In this document: in pieces, positions 42,406 to 50,665 of the stretch
Position numbering within the stretch: position 1 is the first letter of the stretch
Layout: each line of letters starts with the position of its first letter
Assembly: GCA_964518335.1 (NCBI GenBank)
Contig: CAZFDT010000030.1
Span: forward strand, 1 to 58,740
Source: CAZFDT01 sp964518335
GTDB lineage: Bacteria > Planctomycetota > Phycisphaerae > Phycisphaerales > Phycisphaeraceae
Direction of reading: 5' to 3'
DNA length: 58,740 bases
Program-made: the position numbers and the translations under genes
The notes under the pieces: model-generated
The model's database searches: none
What the model saw: only the letters and a program-made list of their open reading frames with translations
What the model was told of the DNA's origin: nothing

Positions 42406-43917
42406 GTGGGCGAGGGGAAGCACCACATCCTCACGAAGATCGTCGCCACCGTCGGGCCGGCGTGCGCCGACGTGGACACGCTGGTGAAGCTCATCGGCGA
42501 GGGCGTGCGGGTGTTTCGCATCAACTTTTCGCACGGCACGCTCGATCAGTTCGAGAGGACGCTGTCGCTGGTGCGCGCCGCGGGCGAGGCGACGGGCATC
42601 CCGGTCGGGGCGTTGGGCGACTTGTCGGGTCCGAAGATTCGCGTGGGCAAGGTGGTCGAGGGCGGCGTCGAGCTGGCGATGGGTCAGCGTGTGGAGTTCG
42701 TGCGCGAGCCGATCGTGGCGGCGGCGCCGCAGCCGGGAGGCGCCGCGGTATTCAGCAGCACGCTGGCGTCGCTGATCGACGACGTGAGCCCCGGTCAGCG
42801 CGTGCTGATCAACGACGGGGCGATCCGCATGCTGGCGCTGGACAAGGACCCCGTCGGGGCGCGGCTGGCGTGCACGGTGACGCACGGCGGGCTGGTGACG
42901 TCGGGCAAGGGGATCAACCTGCCCGACTCGGCGGTGTCGGCGCCGTCGCTGACCGAGTGGGACATGACGTGCGTGGATTGGGCGGTGGCGCACGACATCG
43001 ACTTTCTGGCGTTGTCGTTCGTGCGTCAGGCGGCCGACATCATTGCGTTGAAGGGTCATCTGTCGCAGCGCGGGCGAAGCCGCGCGACGGGGCGGCGCCT
43101 GCCGATCGTCGCCAAGATCGAGAAGCCGCAGGCGCTGGAGCACCTGGAGGCGATCCTCGACGCCGCCGACGGGCTGATGGTGGCGCGAGGCGATCTGGGC
43201 GTGGAGATGGACCTGGCGGAGGTGCCTGTGATCCAGAAGCGGATCATTCAGTTGGCGCACGACCACGGCAAGCCGGTGATCGTGGCGACGCAGATGCTCC
43301 AGAGCATGATCGCCGATCCTTCGCCGACGCGCGCCGAGGCGAGCGACGTGGCCAACGCGATCTTTGACGGCGCGGACGCGGTGATGCTCAGCGGGGAGAC
43401 GGCGGTGGGACGTTTCCCGGTGGTAGCGGTGAACACGATGCGTCGGATCATCGCCGCCAGCGAGGGTCACATGCGGACGCAGCCGGGCAAGTGGTTCACG
43501 GCGCCGAAGAAGCTGCAGGACACCAAGTACCGGACCGCTGCACTGGCCCATGGGGTGAGCGTGATCGTGCGCGACATGGACGCGCGGCTGGTGGTGACGT
43601 GGAGCCAGCTCGGGGGCGGGGCGCGGTATCTTTCGCAGAACCGCCTGTCCGTGCCCATCCTCGCCGCCAGCAGCGACCGCGCGGCACTGCGGCAGATGAA
43701 CCTGCTCTTCGGCGTCCATCCCATCCACATGGACGCGCCCAAAGACTCGGAAAGCTGGCTCAATCAACTCGACCGCGTCATGCTCGACCAGGGCTGGGCC
43801 GACGAAGGGGACCCGGTGGTCATCGCCAAGGGCGAACCCCTGGGCACGAGCGGCGTGACCAACAAGATTCGCATCCACTATGTGGGCGACGTGTGCCGCG
43901 TCGAGTGGAACATGTGA
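42406..43917 (+). CDS. pyk: Pyruvate kinase
   Basis: Pyruvate kinase makes ATP and pyruvate from phosphoenolpyruvate at the end of glycolysis. The protein is 503 residues from the GTG at 42406. It shows TKIVATVGPACADVDTLVKL, FRINFSHGTLDQF, GDLSGPKIRVGKV, the catalytic lysine in IVAKIEKPQALEHL, MVARGDLGVEMDL and the potassium/ADP region ATQMLQSMIADPSPTRAEAS with DAVMLSGETAVGRFPV. The C-terminal allosteric domain is complete but divergent. The GTG is used because the -10 TACAAT would leave a frame starting earlier without a transcript. It converges with the RnfD-like gene. Confidence 0.95.
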   Translation: MGEGKHHILTKIVATVGPACADVDTLVKLIGEGVRVFRINFSHGTLDQFERTLSLVRAAGEATGIPVGALGDLSGPKIRVGKVVEGGVELAMGQRVEFVREPIVAAAPQPGGAAVFSSTLASLIDDVSPGQRVLINDGAIRMLALDKDPVGARLACTVTHGGLVTSGKGINLPDSAVSAPSLTEWDMTCVDWAVAHDIDFLALSFVRQAADIIALKGHLSQRGRSRATGRRLPIVAKIEKPQALEHLEAILDAADGLMVARGDLGVEMDLAEVPVIQKRIIQLAHDHGKPVIVATQMLQSMIADPSPTRAEASDVANAIFDGADAVMLSGETAVGRFPVVAVNTMRRIIAASEGHMRTQPGKWFTAPKKLQDTKYRTAALAHGVSVIVRDMDARLVVTWSQLGGGARYLSQNRLSVPILAASSDRAALRQMNLLFGVHPIHMDAPKDSESWLNQLDRVMLDQGWADEGDPVVIAKGEPLGTSGVTNKIRIHYVGDVCRVEWNM

Positions 43918-44004
43918 GGATGCTCAGCGCCGCCACGCCATCACGTCGGGTGCGAGCGATGACGCTTGCGGGATTGCGTGTGGCGACGTGGCGGTGTTCG
44001 TCGC

Positions 44005-45219
44005 TCACCGCGCAAACGGCCCCGCGTGGAGGTTGTCCAGCATGCGGCTGAGCAGGCCGGCGACGACCAGGCCCAGGTACGCGGCCATGGGTGTGGCCAG
44101 CAGCCACATCGCCGCCATGGTCAGCGAGCCGAGGATCAGCGCGTACACCGCCCGGCCGCGCGCCGTCAACGGCATCGTCAGCGGGGCGTGGATCATCACG
44201 ATCAGCGGCAGGGGCGAGGCCAGCACCAGGTACGCCGCCAGCGTCACCGCCGCCGCCGGGCCCAGCGCCCCCAGATGCCGCGCCACCGTGCCCCACCCGG
44301 CCGTCACCCCCGGCGACTGACCCAGTTGCGCCCCCTCGCCCGGCACGGGCATCAACGCCAACGTCACCAGCGCGCCCAGCAGCGCCAGCAGCGGCAACGG
44401 CCACCACGACAGCCGGCGGTACATCAGCCAGATCCCCAACAGGATCAGCAGGGCCGGGCTCGTCGCCCCCACCGGCCCCGGCACGGCGCCGATCATCATC
44501 TCCTCGAACCGCGGCAGCTCGCCGCTGCTCAACATGCTCACCAGCCACGACCGCTGCGTCAGCACCTCGTGCCGATGTCGCCACAACGAGTCGTCGAAGC
44601 TCTCCCGCCTGATCCCTGCGGGCAACTGCGCCGAGCCGCTGCGCCACCACGGCTCGTAGCTCGTGCCGCCCACCAGCTCGAACACGTCGCCCACGCCCAG
44701 GTGCGACGGCCTGAGCACCGCGTCGATCGGCTCCATCGCCGACCGACCCACCCACGCGTCCTCGGCCGGCAGCAGCGCCTGCGGCGCCAGCCACAGCGCC
44801 AGCATCGTCACCGCCAGCGGGTGGACCCGCAACGGGTGGGATCGACCCACCACGTGCAGCAGCGCCCCCGTCGCCGCACCCGCCAGCAGCGGCAGCGTGT
44901 GGTCCTGCGTCAGGGGAAGCGACAGGCCCGTCATCATCCCCAGCCAGATCGACATGTGCCCCAGTCCCTCGCTGCGCCGCCTCCGCCGCAGCAGGATGAC
45001 CAGCACCAGGTGCATGGCCGTGGACGCCATGACCGCCACGAGCACGTGCAGCAGCGCCCGCCACCCGAAGAGCGTTGTCGCCGACGCCAGCATGACGGCG
45101 GCGGCGATGAGCCACTGTCGGTCCACTGCAGCACGTCGATGCGCGGCGCCGATCCACGGCGGCCCGCCCGCCGCCACCGCCTCCACCTCCAGCACTCGTG
45201 CCGCCACAGGGTCGCTCAT
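44005..45219 (-). CDS. RnfD/NqrB-family membrane protein
   Basis: A 404-residue protein with about 9-10 membrane helices. It matches the NQR2/RnfD/RnfE family at GMMTGLSLPLTQDHTLPLL, GPVGATSPALLILLGIWLMY (the place where RnfD carries covalent FMN on Thr in a GATS-like motif), LSWWPLPLLALLGALVTL and APLTMPLTARGRAVYALILG near the end. RnfD is one subunit of the Rnf complex, which couples ferredoxin or NADH oxidation to ion transport. No other rnf or nqr gene is nearby, so this is a divergent, isolated member. A 12-residue-earlier ATG (45231) is possible. A hairpin sits on its start region. Confidence 0.78.
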   Translation of the reverse strand: MSDPVAARVLEVEAVAAGGPPWIGAAHRRAAVDRQWLIAAAVMLASATTLFGWRALLHVLVAVMASTAMHLVLVILLRRRRRSEGLGHMSIWLGMMTGLSLPLTQDHTLPLLAGAATGALLHVVGRSHPLRVHPLAVTMLALWLAPQALLPAEDAWVGRSAMEPIDAVLRPSHLGVGDVFELVGGTSYEPWWRSGSAQLPAGIRRESFDDSLWRHRHEVLTQRSWLVSMLSSGELPRFEEMMIGAVPGPVGATSPALLILLGIWLMYRRLSWWPLPLLALLGALVTLALMPVPGEGAQLGQSPGVTAGWGTVARHLGALGPAAAVTLAAYLVLASPLPLIVMIHAPLTMPLTARGRAVYALILGSLTMAAMWLLATPMAAYLGLVVAGLLSRMLDNLHAGPFAR

Positions 45220-45220
45220 C

Positions 45221-45246
45221 GCGCCGGGCATCTTATCACCCGGCGC
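45221..45246. repeat. 8-bp inverted repeat at the RnfD-like start
   Basis: GCGCCGGG (45221-45228) and CCCGGCGC (45239-45246) frame a 10-base loop just before the ATG at 45219. It could act as an operator or as a hairpin in the 5' leader. Confidence 0.6.
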
Positions 45247-45273
45247 GATGACGACGATGCCTGCTGGACATCC

Positions 45274-45403
45274 CAAGCCCCAAGCCCCAAGCCCGAAATC
45301 CGAAACCAACCCGCATGCCCCAATGCCCAAGTCGCGGGCGCGCCCGTGCGCCGCCCGGTGCACCTCGGGATTGTTGCGCCTGGGATGGGTTTGGAATTTC
45401 GGG
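45274..45403. repeat. Word-like repeats and imperfect inverted repeat
   Basis: CCAAGCC units occur in tandem at 45274-45292. A 16-base segment at 45292-45307 pairs with 45388-45403 in reverse complement with 14 of 16 matches. The whole block separates the RnfD-like gene from the divergent pseudopilin gene and has no coding content. Confidence 0.65.
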
Positions 45404-45458
45404 CGTCGGGCCCGGGATTTCACCCCGCCCCGCGGTGATAACCGATTCGCAACAGGGC

Positions 45459-45486
45459 TTGACAGTTATTGCGACGGCGTTATCAT
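45459..45486 (+). promoter_or_regulatory. Promoter of the pseudopilin/PEP-CTERM pair
   Basis: TTGACA (45459-45464) and TATCAT (45481-45486) are 16 bases apart. The -10 box ends 10 bases before the ATG at 45497, so the leader would be at most a few bases. Confidence 0.75.
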
Positions 45487-45496
45487 TTTGTCGCCA

Positions 45497-46288
45497 ATGA
45501 GATCGCATTATCAATCTCCGCCGCGACCCTTCCGGGGTTTCACCCTCATCGAGCTGCTGGTGGTCATCTCGATCATCGCCCTGCTCGTGGGCATCCTCCT
45601 GCCCGCCCTGGGCCAGGCGCGGCACTCGGCCAGGGCCATGCAGTGCCTGTCCAACCTCCGCCAGCTTTCCACCGCCCACTGGCTCTACATGAACGACTAC
45701 AAGGGCCGGTTCATCGACGTGGGTCTGGCCCACGGCGGCGTCCACGCCAACGAGGACACCGCCTGGATCAAGACCCTCAAGCAATACTGGACCAGCCACC
45801 AGGACAGCGGCGCCGGCCAGGAGATCAAGGCCCGCTCGCCTCTGGATACCAGCCCGCACTGGCGCCCCGCCCCCGGAATTGGCGGCGGCACGCCCGTGCC
45901 CGGCACCGCGTCGCAGTTCCGCCGCACCAGCTACGGCGTCAACGACTACCTCACCGAGTTTGCGCCCCTGAGCAAACGCACCACTCGACTCGACCAGGTC
46001 AAGCAACCCTCCCGCCTCATCCACCTGCTCATCATGGCCTACACCGGCGACTTCGCCGGCAGCGACCACACCCACGTGTCGCTCTGGCTGGCGTCGGGCA
46101 ACGACCCGTCGGCCATCGCCGCCGAGGCCGCCCTGCAGGTGCAGACCCACGCCGTCACCGGCAAGGCCGCCTCACGCGACGCCGTGAGCAACTACGGCTT
46201 CCTCGACGGACACGCCAAGGCTATCCGCATCGACGAAGTCATGCCCAACGCACAGAGGAACCTCATGGACCCGACGTTTGCCAAGTAA
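45497..46288 (+). CDS. Type II pseudopilin-like protein (prepilin N-terminal, H-X9-DG end)
   Basis: A 263-residue protein beginning MRSHYQSPPRPFRGFTLIEL, so the leader of 14 residues ends with the classic Gly before Phe, and a hydrophobic helix (LLVVISIIALLVGILLPAL) follows. The C-terminal part SRDAVSNYGFLDGHAKAIRI has the planctomycete H-X9-DG-type motif. It is expected to be processed by PilD and inserted into the inner membrane. The PEP-CTERM gene follows after 21 bases, the same pairing as at 26-30 kb. The start at 45497 is close behind a strong promoter. Confidence 0.92.
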   Translation: MRSHYQSPPRPFRGFTLIELLVVISIIALLVGILLPALGQARHSARAMQCLSNLRQLSTAHWLYMNDYKGRFIDVGLAHGGVHANEDTAWIKTLKQYWTSHQDSGAGQEIKARSPLDTSPHWRPAPGIGGGTPVPGTASQFRRTSYGVNDYLTEFAPLSKRTTRLDQVKQPSRLIHLLIMAYTGDFAGSDHTHVSLWLASGNDPSAIAAEAALQVQTHAVTGKAASRDAVSNYGFLDGHAKAIRIDEVMPNAQRNLMDPTFAK

Positions 46289-46309
46289 TCCTCACCAGGG
46301 AGAAACACC

Positions 46310-47044
46310 ATGCTTCGACAGTTGACCGCCTTCCTCATTGCCGCCATGCTCGTCAGCCCCGCGCTGGCCCAGCACGATCACGACGACGATCACCCCGACA
46401 TCGAGATCGAGCTCGACGGCCTGGACATCCACTTCCACCCCGAGCAGTACAACCTGCGCGTCAGCCACGAGAACTATGCGTTCACCAAGCCCACCACCAC
46501 GTGGCGGGCGCTGTTCCCCGGCTTCGAGGGCGAAGACCTCGGCAGCACCCGTACCTTTGACCTGGTCAGCGTCGGGCCTCTATACGAGTTCGACGACGCG
46601 CTGCCCGACGGCCAGAAGTTCGCCGCCGCCGCCAACGACTACATCCGCGTCCTCAACGCCAGCCTCGACTCGATCGACGTGACCGGAAGCAGCGGCACCC
46701 AGACCCTACCCGATGGCGTGGGCACGACCAACGCCTCCGGCATCCTGCACAGTCACCCGATCTTTCAGCTCCACACCGACCTCGGCGGCGATCCCTCCGA
46801 TGGCGCGTACCTGCTGGAGTTGCAGATCGCCTCGCTGGGGCTCAACACGTCCGACTCGATCTGGGTGCTCTTCCACAAGGGTCTGGACGACGCGACTTAC
46901 GATCGGGCGATCCACGAAGCCGAGGCACAGTTCGGCCTGGCGGTCGTTCCCGAGCCCGCCAGCGCGACACTGCTGGGCGCCGGTGTGCTGCTGTGGACCC
47001 GGCGACAGGTGCGCGCGGCGCGTCGGTGTGACGCCTATGCCTGA
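46310..47044 (+). CDS. PEP-CTERM surface protein
   Basis: A 244-residue exported protein. Signal peptide residues 1-20 end at ALA, followed by the unusual His/Asp-rich stretch QHDHDDDHPDIEIELDGLDI that could bind metal. The body has few landmarks (PTTTWRALFPGFEGEDLG). The end VVPEPASATLLGAGVLLW with Arg residues is a PEP-CTERM sorting signal. AGGGAG precedes the ATG. It is co-transcribed with the pseudopilin upstream and overlaps the convergent Hyi-like gene by 10 bases. Its length and composition are like many Phycisphaerae PEP-CTERM proteins of unknown function. Confidence 0.9.
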   Translation: MLRQLTAFLIAAMLVSPALAQHDHDDDHPDIEIELDGLDIHFHPEQYNLRVSHENYAFTKPTTTWRALFPGFEGEDLGSTRTFDLVSVGPLYEFDDALPDGQKFAAAANDYIRVLNASLDSIDVTGSSGTQTLPDGVGTTNASGILHSHPIFQLHTDLGGDPSDGAYLLELQIASLGLNTSDSIWVLFHKGLDDATYDRAIHEAEAQFGLAVVPEPASATLLGAGVLLWTRRQVRAARRCDAYA

Positions 47045-47817
47045 CGGCAGATCGTGAAGGCCGCCTCGAGCTCGGCGACCGGGTCGCCCTGAGGCCGGAA
47101 CTCGTGGCCGACGAACAGGCCGTAGCCCGTGGCCGCGATGGCGCGACAGATGCCGCGGTAGTTGAGTTCCTGCGTGTCGTCGAAGATCTGCCGGCCGGGG
47201 TTGCCGGCGGTGTGAATATGACCGATGCGCGCCCCGGCGCGGCGGATCGAACGAATCACATCGCCCTCCATGATCTGCATGTGATAAATGTCGAACAGCA
47301 GCTTGGCGCGCTCGCTGCCAACCATCTCGCACCACGCCAGGCCCCAGTCGGTGCGGTCGGCCAGGTAGCCCGGATGGTCCACGCGGCTGTTGAGCAGTTC
47401 CAGGTTGAGATTCACCCCTTTTTCATGGGCATAGCCGACGATGCGCTTGATCCCCCTGGCGCAGGCGACAAGCCCTTCGCTGTCGCTCTGATCGGGCAGT
47501 CGGTTGCCGCTGAAGCAGATGAGGCCGGGGATGGCGTGTTCGGCGGCGATGTCGATGGACTGGCGCAGCTCGGCCTCGATGCGGTCGTGGTTCTCGGGCT
47601 TGTTCAGGCCGTTGCCCAACGACTCGTGCCCGCACATGCTGGCCACCGCCAGCCCGTGGCGGCGCGCCGACTCGATCACCACGTGGAAGTTGGACCCGCG
47701 CCCCCACAGTTCCACCGCCTCGTAGCCGATCCGTTTGGCGTGGCGGCACAACTCGTCCAGCGGCATGGTCGCCGACACGAACATCGGGTAACAGAACGAT
47801 TGCCTGATCATCATCAT
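47035..47817 (-). CDS. Hydroxypyruvate isomerase-like TIM-barrel protein
   Basis: A 260-residue AP-endonuclease-2-type TIM barrel. It matches hydroxypyruvate isomerase and related sugar isomerases or epimerases in IGYEAVELWGRG, NLNLELLNSRVDHPGYLADR with the metal-binding Glu, LLFDIYHMQIMEGDVIRSIR, GHIHTAGNPGR and GLFVGHEFRP. The substrate is probably a keto-sugar or keto-acid produced by the upstream catabolic genes. It is the last gene of the minus-strand cluster. Three ATG codons occur in a row at the start (47817, 47814, 47811). Confidence 0.88.
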   Translation of the reverse strand: MMMIRQSFCYPMFVSATMPLDELCRHAKRIGYEAVELWGRGSNFHVVIESARRHGLAVASMCGHESLGNGLNKPENHDRIEAELRQSIDIAAEHAIPGLICFSGNRLPDQSDSEGLVACARGIKRIVGYAHEKGVNLNLELLNSRVDHPGYLADRTDWGLAWCEMVGSERAKLLFDIYHMQIMEGDVIRSIRRAGARIGHIHTAGNPGRQIFDDTQELNYRGICRAIAATGYGLFVGHEFRPQGDPVAELEAAFTICRQA

Positions 47818-47921
47818 GGTTCCTGGCAAGGCGGGATCAAGAACCGACACCGCGCTGCAAACACTCGCCCGTATGCCGGGCGATCATACCGGCGATCGTC
47901 CGCGCGGGCCAAAGTGCGGCG

Positions 47922-49394
47922 TCACAGCCGCTGCAGGATGTCGGCGATGGTGTGCTCAAACAGTTGTTGCCACTCGGGCGCGAGAAAGCACTCCGTGACT
48001 TCGTAGCTGCCTTTGTCGTAGTCGGCCGCGGGCGGGCCGTAGTGCATGTAACCGTTGGAGAACGCGGCGATGAACGTGTGCGCGAATGGGGAGGCCCGTT
48101 TGATGTTCAAGCCCACCTCGGTCAACACTTCGATCGGGGCGGTGATCAGGACCGCGTCACCGATCCGAATGCCCTGGACCTGGGCCTGGATCGTGGGCTG
48201 GCCCGCCGCGTCATTGATCGCCCGGTGTCGCTCGTGCGTGGCGATGGCGTCCTCGATCCGCGCCAGGCGCTCCATCACGTGGACGTTGTCGATGTACTTC
48301 TGCAGGTGCTGGCGGTTGGTCTTGTCCAACTCGTCGAGGCCCGTTGCGCCGAACTGCTGCTCGTGCATGTACCGATACGCGTAGTCCGCCGGATGCCGGG
48401 GATTCAAGGCATACTGGATGTACAGGGGCACGAACGACTTGAGGTTGAGGCTGGTGAATCGCAACGATGTGAGCAGCCGCGCCTGCTCCTGGCGCAGGGC
48501 TTCGATGCGCTGCGTCTGATCGGTGCGGCGGGGCAGCGCGATCGTCTGGCTGATCACCTTGAGGCGTGCCGCCGGGGCGGTGGCGATGCGCGACCAGGCT
48601 GCGAGGGTGCTGTGGCCAAGCATGTGCCCGACCGTGGTCGCATCGCGCGGCTGATGGTTGTCCTTGTAGAGCAGCTCGGTCACGTCACCGGCGGCGCCCT
48701 GAATGAAGAGGGCCATCGCGTCGTGACCCAGCGCGTCCTCGATCAGCGCCGAGGCGAACCCGGGATAGTTGGCGGTGACGTGCCCGCCCGGCACGCCGAT
48801 CAGCGGATGACACGCATAGTTGAACACGACCGCCAGCGGCCGCCCATCGAGCCGATCGAAGCGCAGCACGCCGATCTGAGGATCGAGCGGGCCAAGCGCC
48901 GCGATCTCGTCGTCGGGTGGACACGGATGCGCCTGGCGCATCGTCCAATGCCCGCCGTCGCGCGTGCGCAGGATGCGGTTGATGGCGATCCGGTTCTCAA
49001 TGCCGCTGCCAACGCCCATCGACACCGGCTGCAGGTTCTGAGACGCGCGTCGCACGGCGTCGAGGGTGCGCTCCACCTGCTGCGGATCGTCACAGAGTAT
49101 TCGGTCGGGCGGGTGCGTGTGAGTGGCGTGGACCACGATGTGATCGCCGTCGATGCCCAGTTCATCCACGATGCGCGCCCTCAGCCGTGGCAGAAAGTCG
49201 TCAGGGATATCGCAGATGCCGCCGATCGCCACCGCATCCATCGCAATGAGGGCGAGGCGCGTCGCGCCATCGTCGAGCACGAGTGCCTTGGCATACAGTC
49301 GGTCGTGGACTCGTGCGTCCTTCGAGTCGATCGTGATGTCGCTCCTGGCCACGCCTGCCTGGAGCGAATCTGAACGAATGGGGGGTGTTGTCAT
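47922..49394 (-). CDS. Neutral ceramidase-like protein, altered nucleophile
   Basis: A 490-residue protein with the neutral/alkaline non-lysosomal ceramidase N-terminal fold. Metal-ligand histidines are in HIVVHATHTHPP at about residue 88 and VVFNYACHPLIG at about 189. In the enzymes the nucleophilic Ser lies in a GDVSPN motif; here the aligned residues are QGAAGDVTELLY at about 238, so Ser is Thr and the following Pro-Asn is lost. No signal peptide is present, unlike secreted ceramidases. It may hydrolyse a different amide, or bind without catalysis. It follows the OCD-like gene by 260 bases; a -10-like TATAAT (49522-49517) suggests its own promoter. Confidence 0.8.
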   Translation of the reverse strand: MTTPPIRSDSLQAGVARSDITIDSKDARVHDRLYAKALVLDDGATRLALIAMDAVAIGGICDIPDDFLPRLRARIVDELGIDGDHIVVHATHTHPPDRILCDDPQQVERTLDAVRRASQNLQPVSMGVGSGIENRIAINRILRTRDGGHWTMRQAHPCPPDDEIAALGPLDPQIGVLRFDRLDGRPLAVVFNYACHPLIGVPGGHVTANYPGFASALIEDALGHDAMALFIQGAAGDVTELLYKDNHQPRDATTVGHMLGHSTLAAWSRIATAPAARLKVISQTIALPRRTDQTQRIEALRQEQARLLTSLRFTSLNLKSFVPLYIQYALNPRHPADYAYRYMHEQQFGATGLDELDKTNRQHLQKYIDNVHVMERLARIEDAIATHERHRAINDAAGQPTIQAQVQGIRIGDAVLITAPIEVLTEVGLNIKRASPFAHTFIAAFSNGYMHYGPPAADYDKGSYEVTECFLAPEWQQLFEHTIADILQRL

Positions 49395-49516
49395 CGTGTG
49401 ACCTGGTGCAGGCATGTGTGGCCGCCGACGCGGGGACAAGCGTCACGCAACTTGGCGTCGCGCGGACTCAGCGAAATCGGAGCGCTTGTGATGCTTCGGC
49501 CCCATCGGGCGGGAGA

Positions 49517-49522
49517 ATTATA
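49517..49522 (-). promoter_or_regulatory. Possible -10 box for the ceramidase-like gene
   Basis: TATAAT on the minus strand lies 122 bases before the ATG. No good -35 box is seen. The 260-base gap 49395-49654 has no other feature I can support. Confidence 0.45.
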
Positions 49523-49654
49523 CAAAACCCATGGCCATGTCCGTGCCATGCTGTTGGAAAGGCGGATCACTTTGAAAGCAGCGCAAACAACACCGGCAAA
49601 TGACCGCACCTCTACTGAGATTGCACTGGTCGAGTTCGCGGGGCTGCTCTGCTC

Positions 49655-50620
49655 CTACAGCGGCAGCTCCGTGCCGAGCGACTTCGCTCTGGCGAGTTCA
49701 TACACCAGAGGCGCGGTCGCCATGTCATCCATCGCGATCCCCAGGTTGACGCACAACGTGCGTTGACTGGATGTCTCACGTCCGGACTGACGACCGCAGA
49801 CCAACTCCTCCAGTTCGCCGGTCAGGGCGGGAAACGACTGGAAATAGCCGAGGGTCTGGTAGTACTCGAACTGCCTCCGATCATCGGTGATGATCCTGTC
49901 GAACTGCCGTAACGACGATCGGTCCCAATAGGAGTCGAAGTCAACCGCGGAGACGAATGTTCCCGGCGACACCCAGTCTTTCTGGATCGTGGCGTGCGGA
50001 TGGTGCATGACCGGCCCGGCGGTCACGACCAGGTCCATGTCGCGCACCGCTTGCTGCGGACAGTCCACCACGCGAACACGCAGATTCAGTTGTTGCTGCA
50101 TCCGCTGGGCAAAGCGCGCCGCCGACTCCGCCACGGTGTCGTAAGCATGCACCGATTCCAGATTGAACACCTCGTGGAGCCCTTGAAGATTGCTGACACC
50201 CTGCACGCCGCAGCCGAGAATCCCCACTGACTTGGATTCGGGTCGGGCCATATACTTCGCCGCGAGGGCCGTTGCGGCGCCGGTTCGCGCAGCCGTGATC
50301 CACGTGCAGTCCATGACGCATACCGGGATGCCCGTCTGTGCGTCATTGAGGATGAGCAGCCCGTTGATGTAGGGGAGTTTCCTCGCCTGGTTCTGTGGAT
50401 AGCCGCTGACCCACTTCACGCCGGCGTAATCTGACCCGCGGATGAACGCCGGCATCGCGTGGATGAAGGCGTCGGGAAGCGGGTGAACGCCCGGCTTGGG
50501 AGGCATCTCCACCTCACCATGACCCTTCTGTCGAAACGCATTCTCCAACGCGTCGATAATCTGCCCCATGGGCAGTTGAGCCTTTTCCACGTCGGATCGT
50601 GAAAGATAGAGTAGCTTCAT
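49655..50620 (-). CDS. Ornithine cyclodeaminase/mu-crystallin family protein
   Basis: A 321-residue protein with the NAD-binding fold of the ornithine cyclodeaminase family: GVKWVSGYPQNQARKLPYIN with the substrate-binding Lys, TAARTGAATALAAKYMARPE, and the Rossmann loop VGILGCGVQGVSNLQGLHE. The usual reaction is deamination of an amino acid or reduction of a cyclic imine. The C-terminal part is divergent (ELARAKSLGTELPL). In this cluster it may act on a product of carbohydrate or glycan breakdown, for example an imine or amino sugar derivative, but that is inference. AAAGG is about 12 bases before the ATG at 50620. Confidence 0.88.
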   Translation of the reverse strand: MKLLYLSRSDVEKAQLPMGQIIDALENAFRQKGHGEVEMPPKPGVHPLPDAFIHAMPAFIRGSDYAGVKWVSGYPQNQARKLPYINGLLILNDAQTGIPVCVMDCTWITAARTGAATALAAKYMARPESKSVGILGCGVQGVSNLQGLHEVFNLESVHAYDTVAESAARFAQRMQQQLNLRVRVVDCPQQAVRDMDLVVTAGPVMHHPHATIQKDWVSPGTFVSAVDFDSYWDRSSLRQFDRIITDDRRQFEYYQTLGYFQSFPALTGELEELVCGRQSGRETSSQRTLCVNLGIAMDDMATAPLVYELARAKSLGTELPL

Positions 50621-50665
50621 CTGCTGACGTGCCCTTTCGAGTCATGGGCATGCGGCCGCTGCCGA

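Noticed and set aside
49398..49766. Plus-strand frame of 122 codons in the gap before the OCD-like stop
   Set aside because: No ribosome binding site, no motifs, and it runs into the OCD-like gene on the other strand.
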